Made by a program: the position numbers and the translations under genes. A stretch of 6,621 nucleotides of DNA, taken from the NCBI RefSeq assembly GCF_937949835.1, contig NZ_CALEDC010000146.1:1-6621 (forward strand), given 5' to 3'. Source of the stretch: an uncultured Campylobacter sp. Its GTDB lineage: Bacteria > Campylobacterota > Campylobacteria > Campylobacterales > Campylobacteraceae. The notes under the pieces were generated by a model. It was not told where the DNA came from. It saw only the letters and a program-made list of their open reading frames with translations, and did not search any database. Below, piece by piece: positions 5,758 through 6,621 of the stretch. Within the stretch, counting starts at the first letter, position 1, and the number at the start of each line of letters is the position of its first letter.

Positions 5758-6621
5758 GATCAAAATTTGCGGCATCAAAAGCGCCGCCGAAGCCCGTGCG
5801 GTGCTGGCGTGCAGCTCGGCTTTCTGCGCAAATTTAGAGTGCGCGGACGGCGCCAAAAATTTACCGCAATCGAGTAGCGAGAGCTCAATAAAAAATTCTA
5901 ATTTTTGCGGCGAAAATTCTAGGCGGAATTTTAATTCGGATGCCGAGAATTCTACGCGAAATTCCGGCAGCAAGAATTTCGCGCCAAATTTTAATCAGGG
6001 CGGCGAGAATTTTACCTGCCGCGCACAAAATCATGCAAATTTTACGTCCGAGCAAAATTCCGATTGCGATAAAAATTTCAGTAGCGATTCGCGAAATCTG
6101 GGCGACGGCTCGGGCGTGCGCGTGGAATTTTTAGGCGTGATATTCGTATCAAGCTCCAAACGCCGCGTCAGTGTAGAAACGGCTCGTGAGATCGCACGCA
6201 TCGCGCATGAAAACGGCGCAAAGTGCGTCGGAGTTTTTGCTTTGAACTCCGAAAAACACGGCGTCGCGCCGTACGAGTACGAAAATTTTGGTGACAAAGC
6301 TCGCGGCGATAAAATTTACGCGGGCACGAGCGGCAGTATAGAATTTTACGAAAACGAGCGCGAGGATTTGAGCGTAAATTTAAACGCAAACCGCGCCGTG
6401 CCTGCTTCTGCAAAGGATCTGAATTCTGGAATTTTTGGCGCGGAAGCTTTAGATGAGGAGCAAATTTTAAAAATTTGTAACCTTTGCGAGCTGGACTGCG
6501 CTCAAATTTATGGACGCATAAGCGCGGATTTCAAAGCGCGGCTTAACGCGGCGGGCATAGAGGCGTGGCAAGTGCTAAGCATCGGCGCCGAAATGCCGCC
6601 GCTTGAGGGTTTGAGCTGCGG
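5741..6621 (+). CDS. trpF: phosphoribosylanthranilate isomerase, 3' end beyond window
   Basis: TrpF is the TIM-barrel enzyme that isomerises phosphoribosyl-anthranilate, the step after TrpD. The 293 codons here stay open to the window edge. Recognisable blocks are KICGI with the catalytic Cys10 (8-12), VEFLGVIFVSSSKRRVS (128-144), CVGVFA (162-167), and ILKICNLCELDCAQIYG (ending at 258), then a tryptophan in AWQVLSIG. A normal TrpF reaches the QLHG position near residue 80-85; here it is at 255-258, because of two insertions (about residues 24-127 and 168-237). QLHG is QIYG here. The second catalytic residue, an Asp near the middle of the barrel, would lie past the right edge and cannot be checked. 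The start overlaps the methyltransferase end by 17 bases and has only a weak ribosome site, suggesting coupled translation. Identity is good; whether the expanded enzyme is active is open. Confidence 0.85.
   Translation, partial: MSYRSKIKICGIKSAAEARAVLACSSAFCANLECADGAKNLPQSSSESSIKNSNFCGENSRRNFNSDAENSTRNSGSKNFAPNFNQGGENFTCRAQNHANFTSEQNSDCDKNFSSDSRNLGDGSGVRVEFLGVIFVSSSKRRVSVETAREIARIAHENGAKCVGVFALNSEKHGVAPYEYENFGDKARGDKIYAGTSGSIEFYENEREDLSVNLNANRAVPASAKDLNSGIFGAEALDEEQILKICNLCELDCAQIYGRISADFKARLNAAGIEAWQVLSIGAEMPPLEGLSC
5888..6079 (+). repeat. degenerate 33-bp (11-residue) Asn-rich repeat inside trpF
   Basis: Six units follow each other in frame: 5888-5920, 5921-5953, 5954-5980 (27 bp), 5981-6013, 6014-6043 (30 bp) and 6044-6079 (36 bp). 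At the protein level they read IKNSNFCGENS, RRNFNSDAENS, TRNSGSKNF, APNFNQGGENF, TCRAQNHANF and TSEQNSDCDKNF. Units share AAT-TTY or AAT-TCN pairs, and the best preserved have GGCGAGAATT-like ends. Unit lengths vary but always by multiples of 3, so the reading frame is kept. This is most of the first insertion in TrpF, between helix 1 and strand 2 of the barrel. Confidence 0.65.
6242..6451 (+). other. second insertion in trpF
   Basis: About 70 residues (168-237) separate the strand ending VGVFA from the helix starting DEEQILKICN; in ordinary TrpF these are joined by a few residues. The segment is rich in E, N, A, G and Y, with fewer Asn than the first insertion and no clear period. It contains one TAAATTTA word (6375-6382). 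Confidence 0.55.

Noticed and set aside
5888..6079. CRISPR array
   Set aside because: The units are degenerate, contiguous without unique spacers, and in frame with trpF.
5737..6297. Several short frames on both strands over the trpF insertion
   Set aside because: They are by-products of the AAT/TTT repeat. The trpF frame alone joins KICGI to VEFLGVIF and continues to QIYG.

Overview
The window looks like chromosomal DNA from a Campylobacter-type epsilonproteobacterium, most likely one of the higher-GC oral or gut species (C. gracilis / rectus / showae-like). This rests on the protein character, a trpG-trpD fusion, AAGGA(G) ribosome sites, TATAAT-type -10 boxes without a clear -35, and frequent AAATTT words in otherwise GC-rich coding DNA. 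The species assignment is inference.

Layout: 1-137 holds no gene I can support. 138-869 (minus) is a YaaA-family gene. A 127-bp divergent promoter region follows. Then, all on the plus strand, come trpE (997-2679 as read), a 310-bp gap rich in inverted repeats (2712-3021), a fused trpG-trpD gene (3022-4635), a D12-class adenine DNA methyltransferase (4636-5757) and trpF (5741 to beyond the right edge). Together TrpE, TrpG, TrpD and TrpF convert chorismate to anthranilate, then to phosphoribosyl-anthranilate, then to the carboxyphenylamino-deoxyribulose phosphate intermediate of tryptophan synthesis. trpB and trpA would be expected further right, outside the window.

Four things stand out. (1) trpE is frameshifted: its conserved C-terminal segment (GAGAGIVYDSSP...) lies in the -1 frame after the interval 2553-2595, so the enzyme as read ends in an unrelated basic tail. 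(2) trpE and trpF carry large low-complexity, species-specific in-frame insertions inside otherwise conserved enzyme folds; the first one in trpF is an Asn-rich degenerate 33-bp repeat. (3) The palindromic 8-mer TAAATTTA occurs about 12 times, always in intergenic DNA, inserts or an insert edge and not in any conserved enzyme core that I read, suggesting that the gap and the inserts are one class of sequence. (4) A DNA methyltransferase with no visible restriction partner sits between trpGD and trpF with abutting and overlapping ends, which suggests translational coupling to tryptophan synthesis.
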